A model generated the notes under the pieces. That model did no database searches and was not told the DNA's origin. It worked only from the letters and a program-made list of their open reading frames with translations. From Desulfopila sp. IMCC35006 (GTDB lineage Bacteria > Desulfobacterota > Desulfobulbia > Desulfobulbales > Desulfocapsaceae): a stretch of 64,000 nucleotides of DNA. Each line of letters opens with the position of its first letter. Within the stretch, counting starts at the first letter, position 1. Location: assembly GCF_005116645.1 (NCBI RefSeq), contig NZ_SWCM01000013.1, positions 81,340 through 145,339 of the forward strand. Direction: 5' to 3'. The translations under genes were made by a program, and so were the position numbers. Of the stretch, positions 54,512-63,126 are shown one piece after another.

Positions 54512-56497
54512 ATGGAAGTTAGCCGTGAAATTTACTGGAACGTTGGCCACGGATTGTGGACCTTGTTCCCTATGTATCTTCTGACAATTGTTTCAATATT
54601 TGTCCTGGTGAGTGCATCAAGAAAAAGAATACGGCTTTACCAGCAAGGCTTGCCTTTGCACCGGTCCGACCAGATCGGCCGACGCGTCTGGGAAACTTTT
54701 AAAAATGTTGTGCTGCAGAAGAAGGTCGTGCAGGCTACCGCCCCGGGAATTTTTCATGGTCTATTTTTTTGGTGTTTTCTTTTCCTGCTGGTTGGCACTG
54801 CTCTTATTGTAGCTCAGGCTGATTTCACCGACCTGTTCTTTGGCATTAAGTTTTTAAAGGGAACATTCTACAAAATGTTTTCGATAATCCTCGATGTCAC
54901 CGGGCTTGTCGCCATCATTGCCCTTGGGCTGCTCTTTCTGTGGCGCTATCTGTTCCGTTGGCAGGGGCGTGAAGACCATGGCCAGTACCTTGTTATGCAC
55001 GGCCTGATGATGGCGATACTTCTGACCGGCTTTGTTATCGAGGGAAGCCGGATGGCCGTGACCGAAATCGGTACTCCTCTTGCCCAGTGGTCCCCCGTCG
55101 GTAATCTTATTGCCCAGTCAATTGCATGGCTTGACGAGGATGGTTTACGCCTAGTCCACAAAAGTACCTGGTGGTTGCATTTTGCTCTGGTTGCAGGATT
55201 TATTGCTCTGATCCCTTACACCAAATTCCGACATATCCTCACTACCAGCAGCAACTCTTTCTTCTCGGACCTTGGACTAAAAGGCAAATTGACCAGCCTC
55301 GATCTCGAAGACGAAGACAAAGAAACCTTTGGCGCCAATGCAGTAAAGGATATGACCTGGAAGGATATCTTCGATACCGATGCCTGTACTTCCTGTGAGC
55401 GTTGCCAGGATCGCTGTCCCGCCTATGCAACCGGTAAACCTCTATCGCCGATGAAACTTATCAGTCAACTGGGGGAAGCAGCCCGCAATAATCCGGAGGC
55501 CAACCTCATTGATGTCCTCAGCCACGATGTCCTCTGGTCCTGTACCACCTGCCGGGCCTGCCAGGAAATTTGCCCCGCCTCAATCGAACATGTCAGTAAA
55601 ATTGTCGAATTGCGACGTAGCATGGTGTTGATGGAGGGCGAATTTCCAGGTGAAGAGGTGATGGCCGCCATGGAGCAAGCCGAGGTAAATGGCAATCCTT
55701 TTGGTATAGGCTATGCGGGTCGGGGGGATTGGGCATCGGAACTGGGGGTGCCGACTCTTGCAGAAGGAAGTGATTTCGATGTTCTCTACTTTGTCGGCTG
55801 TTATTCATCCTTTGACAAGAGAAATATTCGTGTGGCCAAAAGCTTTGTCGAATTGTGCAAAGCTGCTGGAGTGAAGGTGGGGATTCTTGGCAAGGAAGAA
55901 AAGTGCTGCGGGGAGCCGATGCGAAAGATGGGTAATGAATATCTCTACCAAAGCCTGGCTGCGGAAAATATCGAGAAGATCATGTCCTATGGCGTGCAGC
56001 ACATCGTCACCACCTGTCCGCACTGTTTTAATACCCTGAACAAGGATTACCAGGACCTCGGACTCACCGGCATCGAGATAGAGCATCATACGGTGTTTTT
56101 AGAAAAGCTGCTTGCCAGCGGCAAGCTCTTGATAGAAGCTGCTCCTCTTTCCTGCACCTATCATGATTCCTGCTATCTTGGCCGACATAACGATATATAC
56201 GACGCGCCAAGAGCAATTCTTGAAAAAGCTGGAGTGACACTGGTTGAAATGGACAAAAACCGGGCTGAAGGGTTCTGCTGCAGTGCCGGAGGGGGACGTA
56301 TTCTTGCCGAAGAGAAGCTTGGTGAGAGAATGAATATAAAAAGAGTTGAGATGGCTGCGGCGTTGGGCAGAGAGGTGCTGGTGTCAAATTGTCCTTTCTG
56401 TTTGACGATGTTTGAGGATGGGGTGAAAGGGGCCGAGGTGGAAGACAAGCTGAGGCCAAAAGACATCGCAGAAGTCCTCGTGGAAAGATTGTGTTAG
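54512..56497 (+). CDS. Membrane-bound CCG-domain Fe-S oxidoreductase (Etf-linked)
   Basis: This protein of about 661 residues has an N-terminal membrane domain with five or so helices resembling the NarI/HdrE haem-b type (His in helices, e.g. RWQGREDHGQYLVMHGLM), then two [4Fe-4S] motifs (CTSCERCQDRCP near 292; CTTCRACQEICP near 343), and two CCG domains (KCCGEPMRKMG near 463; FCCSAGGGR near 588). Such proteins beside etfBA are thought to move electrons between Etf and the quinone pool. GAGGA precedes ATG 54512; ATG 54500 is an alternative. Confidence 0.88.
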   Translation: MEVSREIYWNVGHGLWTLFPMYLLTIVSIFVLVSASRKRIRLYQQGLPLHRSDQIGRRVWETFKNVVLQKKVVQATAPGIFHGLFFWCFLFLLVGTALIVAQADFTDLFFGIKFLKGTFYKMFSIILDVTGLVAIIALGLLFLWRYLFRWQGREDHGQYLVMHGLMMAILLTGFVIEGSRMAVTEIGTPLAQWSPVGNLIAQSIAWLDEDGLRLVHKSTWWLHFALVAGFIALIPYTKFRHILTTSSNSFFSDLGLKGKLTSLDLEDEDKETFGANAVKDMTWKDIFDTDACTSCERCQDRCPAYATGKPLSPMKLISQLGEAARNNPEANLIDVLSHDVLWSCTTCRACQEICPASIEHVSKIVELRRSMVLMEGEFPGEEVMAAMEQAEVNGNPFGIGYAGRGDWASELGVPTLAEGSDFDVLYFVGCYSSFDKRNIRVAKSFVELCKAAGVKVGILGKEEKCCGEPMRKMGNEYLYQSLAAENIEKIMSYGVQHIVTTCPHCFNTLNKDYQDLGLTGIEIEHHTVFLEKLLASGKLLIEAAPLSCTYHDSCYLGRHNDIYDAPRAILEKAGVTLVEMDKNRAEGFCCSAGGGRILAEEKLGERMNIKRVEMAAALGREVLVSNCPFCLTMFEDGVKGAEVEDKLRPKDIAEVLVERLC

Positions 56498-56543
56498 CTG
56501 AATGATATGGCAGACAATTGCAACGATTGATTGGAGGCAGAGT

Positions 56544-57317
56544 ATGAAAATTCTGGTTTGTATTAAGCAGGTTCCTGATATGGAATCCAAATTCAAGGTG
56601 GCTGACAGCGGCAAATGGTACACCACCGCCGATCTGGCCTGGCGAATGAATGAATATGACGAATATGGCGTTGAGCAGGCAGTACAAGTCAAAGAGCAGA
56701 TAAAAGACGCCGATATCACTGTCTTATCGATAGGTTCCGGGCAGGTCAAAGAGACTATGAAAAAAGCCCTGGCCATGGGATGTGATCGAGGTATCCATAT
56801 CCAGGACGAGACAGCTTTCGATAAAGAACCGTATCAGATAGCCGGGATTATAGCTGAGTACGCAAAAGATAAGAATTTCGACCTGATATTTACCGGCATG
56901 CAGTCCCAAGACCGGGGCAGTGCTCAGGTGGGAATTCTCGTTGGGGAAATACTCGACATACCGAGTGTCTCGACAATTGTTGAGTTTGCGTACAATGAAG
57001 GAGATGTCGACGTCAGCCGGGAACTCGAGGGCGGTATAAAGGCCAAGATGACAGTAAAGCTGCCGGCTGTGTTCACCTGCCAACTCGGCCTGAACACTCC
57101 TCGCTATCCAACTTTACCGAATATCATGAAGGCTAAAAAGAAGGAATTGCTGACAGTTGCGGTAGCAGACCTGTTGCATGTCAATGCCCGTCTGGTGACC
57201 GAGAAAATGTTTCTCCCCGAGAAGAAGGCGGGAGGAGTAATTCTTGAGGGTGAGATCGCTGAACTGGCGGACAGATTGATTGCAATTCTTAAAGAGAAAT
57301 CCACAGTTTTGGCCTAG
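56544..57317 (+). CDS. etfB: Electron transfer flavoprotein beta subunit
   Basis: This EtfB/FixA-family subunit of about 257 residues binds AMP or FAD at the interface with EtfA. Recognisable features are MKILVCIKQVPDMESKF at the start, WRMNEYDEYGVEQAVQ, and the middle motif FTGMQSQDRGSAQVG, equivalent to GxQxxDxDxxQ. ATG 56544 follows GGAGGCAGAGT; the longer frame to 56502 overlaps nothing useful. It accepts electrons from acyl-CoA dehydrogenases or similar enzymes. Confidence 0.92.
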   Translation: MKILVCIKQVPDMESKFKVADSGKWYTTADLAWRMNEYDEYGVEQAVQVKEQIKDADITVLSIGSGQVKETMKKALAMGCDRGIHIQDETAFDKEPYQIAGIIAEYAKDKNFDLIFTGMQSQDRGSAQVGILVGEILDIPSVSTIVEFAYNEGDVDVSRELEGGIKAKMTVKLPAVFTCQLGLNTPRYPTLPNIMKAKKKELLTVAVADLLHVNARLVTEKMFLPEKKAGGVILEGEIAELADRLIAILKEKSTVLA

Positions 57318-57326
57318 GAGTAGACG

Positions 57327-58241
57327 ATGAAAATATTACTGGTTGCGGAATATAGAGATGGGAAATTGCTGACAAACAGCAACGAGCTTATTGGATTTGC
57401 CGAGACTCTGGGAGCTGAAAGCGCCATGGTGCTGATTGGCGGCGAAGAGGTGCCGACTTATGCAGGGAAACTCTATCTGGCTGATGTGACTGCCTGCGGT
57501 GAGTGCAACCCCGACCTGCACAAACAGGTCATTCTTGAAGTGATCGACAAAGAACAGCCGGATATGATCGCCTTTTGTCACTCTTCCTACGGCTGGGATC
57601 TGGCTCCGCGTGTCGCCTTTGCCCTGAAAGCGGCCCAGGTTTCAGAGGTTGTCGCGGTCAGCGATGGCAAACTGGTTGTCCCGGTTTGTAACGCAAAATT
57701 ACGACGGACTATTGATTGTCAAAGCTCCAGGATAGTTGCGACCCTGCAAGCCGGCGCTTTCGGCCTCAAAGAACCGCCGTCAGGCACCCCGGATGTTATC
57801 AAGGTAGATGTTGCTGGATCCGGTCGAACCGTGTTTCGAGGGTATGAGGCGGCCCTAGGGGGAGGGGTTGACTTAAGTAAGGCAGCGGTCATCGTCAGCG
57901 CAGGACGCGGTATTGGTAAAGCTGATAACGTTGGATTGATTGTGAAGCTCGCCAAAGCACTTGGCGGCGAATATGGAGCTTCACGTCCTGTGGTCGATTC
58001 CGAGTGGGTGCCGCACGACCGTCAGGTTGGTACAACAGGTCAGACCGTGGCACCGAAACTGTACGTGGCATGCGGTATTTCCGGTGCCATTCAGCACCTG
58101 GCCGGGATGAAAAAGTCTGATTTTATCGTGGCTATCAATACCGATCGGGATGCTCCTATCGGCGAGGAGGCGGATGTCCTGGTGGTAGCCGATCTGTTAC
58201 AGTTTGTGCCGGTACTGACAGAAAAAATCCAGGCACTGTAA
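57327..58241 (+). CDS. etfA: Electron transfer flavoprotein alpha subunit
   Basis: This 304-residue EtfA/FixB subunit has a C-terminal FAD-binding domain that is intact: AAVIVSAGRGIGKADN, GASRPVVDSEWVPHDRQVGTTGQTVAP (in parts), YVACGISGAIQHLAGM and IVAINTDRDAPIGEEAD. The N-terminal domain is slightly short of the family mean. It starts nine bases after etfB and is followed by a terminator, so the MFS-CCG-etfBA part may be one transcript. Confidence 0.93.
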   Translation: MKILLVAEYRDGKLLTNSNELIGFAETLGAESAMVLIGGEEVPTYAGKLYLADVTACGECNPDLHKQVILEVIDKEQPDMIAFCHSSYGWDLAPRVAFALKAAQVSEVVAVSDGKLVVPVCNAKLRRTIDCQSSRIVATLQAGAFGLKEPPSGTPDVIKVDVAGSGRTVFRGYEAALGGGVDLSKAAVIVSAGRGIGKADNVGLIVKLAKALGGEYGASRPVVDSEWVPHDRQVGTTGQTVAPKLYVACGISGAIQHLAGMKKSDFIVAINTDRDAPIGEEADVLVVADLLQFVPVLTEKIQAL

Positions 58242-58242
58242 C

Positions 58243-58268
58243 CGGATGAGCTATCCGGATGTTTTTTG
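58243..58268 (+). terminator. Rho-independent terminator after etfA
   Basis: CCGGAT (58243-58248), loop GAGCT, ATCCGG (58254-58259), then AT and GTTTTTTG. It is short but has a proper T-run and lies right after the etfA stop. Downstream, TATAAT occurs twice (58270 and 58292) in a repeated GTATAATAAAG, a possible promoter for the acyl-CoA ligase. Confidence 0.6.
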
Positions 58269-58411
58269 TATAATAAAGGATACACCGTGGTATAATAAAG
58301 AGAGGTTTTTTCGTAGGTGACATAGCATAACCATCGACCACAGCCCGATCTGTTTCACATCCTAAAGATCCGGTTGTGGTCCAAGAAGAAAAATATTTTC
58401 TTAGAGATAAG

Positions 58412-59965
58412 ATGGAAACGACTTGCACTCTCAGAACACTACTGGCAAGGGGTTGTGTACGTGGCCAGGATAAACCTGCCGTAATTTCTGTCGGGAGAAG
58501 CTATACCTTCAAGGCTTTTTCCAGGCGAATAAATAGGATGAGTAATGCCTTACTCGATCTTGGTCTTAAAAAAGGCGATAGGGTAGCACTGCTGACCAAA
58601 AACAGTGTTGAAAGTGCGGAGTTGTATTTCAGTGTGCCTAACTCAGGATTGGTTCTGGTGATGTTAAACTTTCGACTGGCTACGCCTGAAATCCGAACGA
58701 TTTTAATCGATTCGCAAGCCTCTGTCCTATTTCTTGACGAAGAATACCTCGACTATGCCGCACAAATAACTGAAGAGTTGCCTTGTATACAGCGTACGGT
58801 GTTCATCGGCCTAAAAAAGAATACTCCGCCTGGATGGTTGCACTATGAAACACTGCTGGAAAGTAGCTACGATCAAGAACCGCCGGTGGATGTTTTTGAA
58901 AACGATCTGGCTGCACTGATGTATACCAGTGGCACAACTGGGGATCCCAAGGGTTGTATGGTCGGGCATCGCAACCTATTCCATGCGGGAAAAAGTCTGT
59001 CCCAGGAAATGAAAATGGGCCCAGACGACGTGACTATTATTCCCGTGCCGTTATTTCATGCCTCGGGGCAATGCCTCCTGATGAACAGCGTCTTCAGCGG
59101 TACCCCCGCAGTTATCATGCCCAGCTGGGATCTCGAAAAATTTGTGGCACTCGTCGAAAAATACCGTGCGACGACCACTATGCTGGCTACACCGATGTTG
59201 TTCCAATTCGTCAACAATCCTCGATCAACTCAACATGATCTTGGCAGCCTGAAAAAGATATTGTTTGCCGGCGCTCCGGTTTCCTCAGCACTCTTTGCAA
59301 AAGCTATAGAACGTTTTGGCAATATTTTTATCCACGGCTATGGGACAACGGAAACCGTCGGTTCGATGGCTATACTGCGGCTTGATGAAGTTGAAAGTGC
59401 CCTTGCCGAGGGCAGGACTGAGGTGCTGGATTCCTGCGGCAGAGATTATGCCGGTATGGAAATCGAAGTTGTTGATGAAACAGGCCGGCCTGCTGCACCG
59501 GAAGTCGTCGGGGAGGTTCGGGTTCGCGGGGATGGCCTGACCCTGGGATACTGGAACAAGAAGGCTGGCGTCTGCGACGGTTTCCACGGAGAATGGTACT
59601 ACACCGCGGACTTGGCAAGAATTGACGCTACAGGGTTCGTCTATATAGTCGGCAGAAAAAAAGACATGATCATTTCGGGAGCGGAAAATGTATTTCCAGC
59701 GGAAATAGAGAATGTTTTGCTGAAAAACCCGTGCATCGAGCAGGCTGCCGTTATCGGCGTTGAAAACGAAAAGTGGGGAGAAATGGTCACAGCATTTATC
59801 GTGCTGAGGCCGGACGAACACGTCGATGAAGGGACGATTAAAGCATTTTGCCGTCAGCAGATTGCCGCGTACAAGGTGCCGAAAAAATTCTATTTCGTGG
59901 ACAGCCTCCCCATCAGTGCCACAGGTAAACTCCTCAAGAGCAAGCTGATCCGCCAAGTTGCCTGA
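58412..59965 (+). CDS. Acyl-CoA ligase (AMP-forming)
   Basis: This 517-residue adenylate-forming ligase has the P-loop YTSGTTGDPKGCM, adenine-binding GYGTTETVGSM, hinge YIVGRKKDMIISGAENVFP and catalytic Lys in ATGKLLKSKL. Sequence type is general fatty/aryl acid ligase, including CaiC-like enzymes. In context it would convert the imported acid to its CoA thioester. ATG 58412 is favoured; the frame is open from 58376. It is not closely similar to the synthetase at 43262. Confidence 0.88.
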   Translation: METTCTLRTLLARGCVRGQDKPAVISVGRSYTFKAFSRRINRMSNALLDLGLKKGDRVALLTKNSVESAELYFSVPNSGLVLVMLNFRLATPEIRTILIDSQASVLFLDEEYLDYAAQITEELPCIQRTVFIGLKKNTPPGWLHYETLLESSYDQEPPVDVFENDLAALMYTSGTTGDPKGCMVGHRNLFHAGKSLSQEMKMGPDDVTIIPVPLFHASGQCLLMNSVFSGTPAVIMPSWDLEKFVALVEKYRATTTMLATPMLFQFVNNPRSTQHDLGSLKKILFAGAPVSSALFAKAIERFGNIFIHGYGTTETVGSMAILRLDEVESALAEGRTEVLDSCGRDYAGMEIEVVDETGRPAAPEVVGEVRVRGDGLTLGYWNKKAGVCDGFHGEWYYTADLARIDATGFVYIVGRKKDMIISGAENVFPAEIENVLLKNPCIEQAAVIGVENEKWGEMVTAFIVLRPDEHVDEGTIKAFCRQQIAAYKVPKKFYFVDSLPISATGKLLKSKLIRQVA

Positions 59966-60018
59966 TCGGACTATATCAGGGATATATTGATCCGTCGGCG
60001 GTAATGGTTTGAAAAAAG

Positions 60019-60189
60019 ATGTTCATCTCCAGAACTGCCTGGAGACGATTCCAAGCGAAAGACGCCTGGCTGATTGGTTTCGTCTTGGCTGTTGTTGTGC
60101 CAGGCTTTCGGCTGATATTCATTACTTTGCTGATCACAGCAATCTGCTGTCCCGTCTTGGTCAACCTGTATCAACCAAAGGCATTATAA
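60019..60189 (+). CDS. Possible small membrane protein
   Basis: A 56-residue ORF starts at ATG 60019. The first 16 residues are basic (SRTAWRRFQAKDAW). They are followed by two hydrophobic stretches (about 17-30, LIGFVLAVVVPGF, and 31-50, LIFITLLITAICCPVLVNLY). The upstream sequence GAAAAAAG is a weak ribosome binding site. It could be a real small membrane protein or the end of a decayed transporter. No family is recognised. Confidence 0.35.
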   Translation: MFISRTAWRRFQAKDAWLIGFVLAVVVPGFRLIFITLLITAICCPVLVNLYQPKAL

Positions 60190-60339
60190 ATCTGCATTTT
60201 TCCTGCAGACAAATGTTATTTCCGCCTTCTCGGCCTGGTCTATTTTTCCCATCAGACCGAAATCTCAGTTTTTTTCCTCATCTCCACCGCAGATCCCAGC
60301 AAGATTCATTTCAGGTGCATTTTCTGCTTGACTTTACTT

Positions 60340-60379
60340 TAGCTACAATATAACTATACAGCTGCAAGGTAGCTACATT
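60340..60379 (+). promoter_or_regulatory. Paired direct repeats upstream of the CoA-transferase
   Basis: TAGCTACAAT and TAGCTACATT lie 30 bases apart (about three helical turns) and about 90-130 bases before the CoA-transferase start. This arrangement fits binding of a dimeric regulator on one face of the DNA. No regulator gene is present in the cluster part visible here. Confidence 0.4.
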
Positions 60380-60470
60380 GTGACTTTCGATTGTTGTGTG
60401 GCTCCTGCCTATTCAGAGTTTCATGTGAAGGAATCCAAGTAGAGCAAATTTCGAACAAGGAGATGGCACA

Positions 60471-61799
60471 ATGGAAAGATGGCAAAGCGTCGAGCGAGTT
60501 CCTGCACCTGCAATAGTTCCGGCATATGGCGGATTGTCGGGAATGAGAGTTTTGATGACTGGAAGCGTTGTAGCAGCACCTTTTGCGGCAAGTATCATGG
60601 CGGAGCATGGGGCTGAGGTAATTCATGTAGAGCGGCCAAAAATCGGCGATGCCTTTCGTGGCCAGGCACCAGTTATCACCAACGGTACTGACGAAAAAAC
60701 CCCTTTCATGCTTGCAGGACCGGAAGTCGCCTCCGACCAGAAAGTGAGTACCGGCTGGGTACAGGAAGGGCGGAACAAATTAAGCCTCGCTCTGGAACTC
60801 AATCTCAATATCCCTGAATCAAGAGATATTTTCCTCTCCCTCATCAAAAATTGTGATGTCTGGCTGGAGAACATGGTCTGGATTGAAAAACTGGGCATCA
60901 CCGAATCCATGCTCTTTGAAGTCAATCCCAAGTTGATCATCGGCCACATCAGCGGCTTTGGCAGGCCACAATTTGGCGGGGTTCCAGAGGAGTGTGACAG
61001 ACCGTCCTATGATGCGATAGGCCAGGCAGAGGGTGGCTGGATGCATCTCAATGGATATCCGGATCGCCCCCCATCACTCGGAGCGATGTTCGTTAATGAT
61101 TATATCAGTGCGATGTTCTGTGTCAGTGGAGTCCTCGTTGCCTATATCAATGCCCAGAAAACCGGCAAAGGGCAGGCGGTTGATGTCTCACAATCAGAAT
61201 GCGCGAGTAAATGTCTGGGTGACACCTTCGTCAATTATTTCACCCTGGGTATGGTTAAAGAAAGAGCCGGGAACAAGATCCCGATTTTTCAACCGGCTAA
61301 CCTGTTCAAGACCAAAGACGCCTATCTTTTTATAGGAGCTTACGGGCCGGCTGTTTACACTCGTGCATTGAAAGCTATGGGCATCGATACCAATATCTAT
61401 TCCCATGAAAAAGCAGGTGGATCGAGGGAAGCGATTAACTCCGAACTAGGCTTGGAGGTGAATCAGCTTATCGAAAAGTGGATGCTGGAACGCACTTCAG
61501 AAGAGGCGGCCAATCATCTGAAAAGTCTTAAGGTACCCTGCGGTATTCCACGAACTGCCGAGGAATTAGCCAACAGTGAACATTATCAGAAGAGAGGGAA
61601 CTGGATCCAATATGAAGACCAGACACTGCAAAAAACAGTTACGGCCTATGGATTTGCCCCGAAAATGAGTGGAACAAAACAGCAGGTGTGGAGAGGTGGT
61701 CCCCGTTTAGGTCAAGACACCGATACAATTCTCAGTAAAATTATAGGATACAGTGAGGCTGAAATTGCCGAGCTAAAAGACAAAGGCATAGTCGCCTAA
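60471..61799 (+). CDS. CaiB-type (family III) CoA-transferase
   Basis: This 442-residue CoA-transferase resembles L-carnitine CoA-transferase CaiB. Shared features are the N-terminal LSGMRVLMTGSVVAAPFAA, IIGHISGFGRP, the nucleophile position Asp210 in MFVNDYISA (equivalent to Asp169 of CaiB), and the C-terminal QVWRGGPRLGQDTDTIL with IGYSEAEIAELKDKG. Family III enzymes move CoA between acyl-CoA and a free acid; relatives act on carnitine, benzylsuccinate, oxalate and others. It is longer than CaiB by an insertion near residues 70-95. AAGGAG lies before the ATG. Confidence 0.9.
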   Translation: MERWQSVERVPAPAIVPAYGGLSGMRVLMTGSVVAAPFAASIMAEHGAEVIHVERPKIGDAFRGQAPVITNGTDEKTPFMLAGPEVASDQKVSTGWVQEGRNKLSLALELNLNIPESRDIFLSLIKNCDVWLENMVWIEKLGITESMLFEVNPKLIIGHISGFGRPQFGGVPEECDRPSYDAIGQAEGGWMHLNGYPDRPPSLGAMFVNDYISAMFCVSGVLVAYINAQKTGKGQAVDVSQSECASKCLGDTFVNYFTLGMVKERAGNKIPIFQPANLFKTKDAYLFIGAYGPAVYTRALKAMGIDTNIYSHEKAGGSREAINSELGLEVNQLIEKWMLERTSEEAANHLKSLKVPCGIPRTAEELANSEHYQKRGNWIQYEDQTLQKTVTAYGFAPKMSGTKQQVWRGGPRLGQDTDTILSKIIGYSEAEIAELKDKGIVA

Positions 61800-61876
61800 A
61801 TTTTACTCTCGCTGAAATTTCTGAAAATGTAACGCTGTATTTCAAATACATCTAAAAAGGTGCGAAAGGAAGAACC

Positions 61877-63004
61877 ATGGGAAAGACAATCAAAACCGTT
61901 GGAATAATCGGCTTCAACGTCATGGGAGCTGCTATTGGTCTAAATGCCGCGACAGCAGGCTACCAGGTAATCTACAAAGAGTTGAATGATGAACTCGTTG
62001 CCGCGATGTATGACCGGTGGGTCACGAAAGCTCTTGCCGCCAGAGTTGCTAAAGGAAAAATGAGCCAAAACGACATGGAGTTGATTGCCGGTCGGATTTC
62101 CGGGACGGCCAACTATCAAGAACTGGCACCATGTGATCTGGTGATCGAAGCAGCTGTGGAAAAGATGGATCTGAAAATCCAAGTATTTAAGGAACTTGAT
62201 GCAGTTTGCAGGCCCGACGCCATTCTCGCCAGTAACACTTCAACCTTTCTCATCGAAAAGCTCATGGCGGGCGTATCCAATCCTGGTCGTACCGCAGGTC
62301 TGCACTATTTCTTCCCGGCAAATATCAACCGACTGGTAGAGGTCATCCGTCAGAAAGAGACAGATGATGAGACGTATGCGGCACTTATGGCCTTCTCAGA
62401 AAAGAATCGCAAGGTACCCATTTCGGTCAATGATTTCCCCGGCTTTGCAATAAATCCGGTTTTCATCTCGACCTATATGGTGCTCAACTCCTTTTATGAC
62501 AAGAGTTGCAACGCAGCGACTCTCGACCATATCTCCAAGGCTGTTTTAGGAGTGAAGTACGGCATTATCTGGGTGCTGAACGGCTCGGGACTGGGCACGG
62601 CCTATCATGCCGCAGCTTCAATGAACGAATATCTTGGCACCACCGATGTAGGGTTTCCCCCTGTTCCAAACCAGCTGAAGACGCTATTTGAAAGCGGCAA
62701 ATCATTTGACCTGGAAGATGGTCCTATTTCGGAAGATGGTGCAGTAATCACAAAAGTAAAAGAAAGTCTGCTTGGGTCTATCTTTTGTATCGCTACCCAC
62801 CTGATCGAAAAGAAAGTTGTCACTATCAAAGATCTCGAACTTGGTATCTGTACAGCCTTGACCTGGCCTAAAGGGCCTTTTGCCATGATGAATGATCTGG
62901 GTATGGCCGAGACAGCCAGACTGGTCAGTTCGGCTGTAGAAAGCGGCTATTTCAAGATGCCGAAAACCTTTGCGGCCGGAGTCCCGCAGCCTTGGGATCT
63001 ATAA
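61877..63004 (+). CDS. 3-hydroxyacyl-CoA dehydrogenase-like protein
   Basis: This 375-residue dehydrogenase has an N-terminal NAD-binding domain (residues 1-190) and a C-terminal helical domain (about 190-375; TWPKGPFAMMNDLGM). Conserved sites include Glu91 (VIEAAVE), SNTST at 119-123 and the catalytic His143 in GLHYFFPANI. The Gly-rich loop is altered: GFNVMG at 12-17, where the family has GxGxMG, so the second Gly is Asn14. The tail QPWDL is unusual. It likely oxidises a 3-hydroxyacyl-CoA. AAAGGAAG precedes the ATG. Confidence 0.88.
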   Translation: MGKTIKTVGIIGFNVMGAAIGLNAATAGYQVIYKELNDELVAAMYDRWVTKALAARVAKGKMSQNDMELIAGRISGTANYQELAPCDLVIEAAVEKMDLKIQVFKELDAVCRPDAILASNTSTFLIEKLMAGVSNPGRTAGLHYFFPANINRLVEVIRQKETDDETYAALMAFSEKNRKVPISVNDFPGFAINPVFISTYMVLNSFYDKSCNAATLDHISKAVLGVKYGIIWVLNGSGLGTAYHAAASMNEYLGTTDVGFPPVPNQLKTLFESGKSFDLEDGPISEDGAVITKVKESLLGSIFCIATHLIEKKVVTIKDLELGICTALTWPKGPFAMMNDLGMAETARLVSSAVESGYFKMPKTFAAGVPQPWDL

Positions 63005-63126
63005 AAAAGAACAGTGAGGATGTCCTGGCTGGATTTGCATCAGGCGAAAGAAAGCCACCTGAGTATAAAAGCAGGCAACTACAACAAATTAACTTCATTA
63101 TACTAATGAGATAGAGGATTATCACT

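Larger units (their letters stand above)
60002..60470. other. Intergenic region with a possible small ORF and paired direct repeats
   Basis: This region of about 470 bases separates the acyl-CoA ligase and the CoA-transferase. It holds a possible 56-residue membrane ORF (60019-60189) and, nearer the CoA-transferase, the direct repeats TAGCTACAAT (60340) and TAGCTACATT (60370), 30 bases apart, around possible promoter elements TTGACT (60328) and TATAAC (60349, short spacing). Other frames, including the TTG-started 60009-60353, look random. Confidence 0.5.
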
